Source: a bacterium
GTDB lineage: Bacteria; Actinomycetota; Actinomycetes; Actinomycetales; Actinomycetaceae
NCBI GenBank assembly: GCA_030544165.1
Contig: JAUNRP010000152.1
Location: 1-5,186, forward strand
Direction of reading: 5' to 3'
Length of the DNA stretch: 5,186 bases
Made by a program: the position numbers and the translations under genes. The stretch's first letter is position 1, and each line of letters opens with the position of its first letter. The notes under the pieces were generated by a model. It worked only from the letters and a program-made list of their open reading frames with translations, was not told the DNA's origin and searched no databases. Of the stretch, positions 5,029 through 5,186 are shown piece by piece.

Positions 5029-5186
5029 TGTCTCCCGGGTGACTGACAGGAACGTGCGGGGTGGCGTCGGCTGTGGAGAAGCGGGACGCTGTCCGGGATT
5101 TCCGTGCACACTCGCCCTGAGTCAGGAGTTTTCGAGCTGGAGTGTATTCGCTTGTTATACAATGATGGTCGAGAGCGGTTCGACCC
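5029..5186 (-). promoter_or_regulatory. uvrD2 upstream region with a candidate promoter and AT-rich island
   Basis: Most of this stretch is GC-rich and empty, but 5128-5166 is distinctly AT-rich. On the minus strand TATAAC (5159-5154) could be a -10 element, with a weak TCGAAC (5183-5178) 18 bases upstream, which would leave a leader of about 120 bases. On the plus strand the same island reads TGTTATACA (5153-5161), an extended -10 lacking a good -35, so a rightward gene beyond the window could also start here. Two short palindromes are present: CCTGA-G-TCAGG (5116-5126) and GGTCGA-7 bases-TCGACC (5167-5185). No gene is supported here. Confidence 0.35.

Noticed and set aside
3151..5046. Plus-strand open frames opposite uvrD2 (for example 3151-3840 and 4483-5046)
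   Set aside because: They are antisense shadows of a helicase whose motifs are intact on the minus strand.
5029..5109. 27-residue N-terminal extension of UvrD2 from GTG at 5109
   Set aside because: The extension is Pro/Ser-rich, lacks a good ribosome binding site and is absent from the family; starts at 5028 or 5019 fit better.
5167..5185. LexA/SOS box upstream of uvrD2
   Set aside because: The inverted repeat GGTCGA-N7-TCGACC does not fit the actinobacterial CGAAC-N4-GTTCG pattern.
1..5186. CRISPR array, tRNA/rRNA gene, insertion sequence or phage genes
   Set aside because: I saw no regularly spaced direct repeats, tRNA-like folds, transposase motifs or terminal repeats; this is a conserved chromosomal block.

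Overview
The window comes from a high-GC actinobacterium. Codon third positions are almost all G or C, and it carries a WhiB-family iron-sulfur regulator and an actinobacterial UvrD2 helicase. The gene set and order (DUF2342 protein, Cys-rich E1-like protein, convergent whiB7, uvrD2) match, from memory, the Rv3195-Rv3198c block of Mycobacterium tuberculosis and its counterparts in other actinobacteria. The very short WhiB7 N-terminus and compact spacing would fit Micrococcales, but that placement is only a guess.

Layout. Positions 1-233 are intergenic and contain a large imperfect inverted repeat (16-99), a candidate promoter (183-210) and a clear ribosome binding site. A plus-strand pair follows: a DUF2342/zincin_2-family protein (234-1658) and a 242-residue protein resembling the E1-like/TOMM cyclodehydratase-partner family (1711-2439). 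The 52-base gap between them carries a perfect DnaA-box sequence. The second gene ends in a 13-bp perfect hairpin lying inside its last codons; this probably separates it from the convergent whiB7.

On the minus strand, reading right to left, are uvrD2 (5028-2998), a compact whiB7 control region (about 2990-2735), and whiB7 (2734-2477). The control region holds an AT-rich activator patch, a -35/-10 pair, a strong Shine-Dalgarno sequence, a 38-codon leader ORF (2894-2778) absent from simple ORF lists, and two mutually exclusive hairpins directly before the whiB7 ribosome binding site. This is the most interesting part of the window: it reads as a translation-coupled attenuator that would switch whiB7 on when ribosomes are inhibited.

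How the genes fit together. WhiB7 is the actinobacterial activator of intrinsic resistance to ribosome-targeting antibiotics; the leader ORF would be its drug sensor and the AT-rich patch its autoactivation site. UvrD2 is a DNA-repair helicase whose link to whiB7 is conserved neighbourhood rather than known shared function. The two plus-strand genes are uncharacterised conserved actinobacterial proteins. Departures from the familiar version of the locus are that UvrD2 lacks the tetracysteine module between its helicase and HRDC domains, and that the ABC1-kinase gene found between these groups in mycobacteria is missing.
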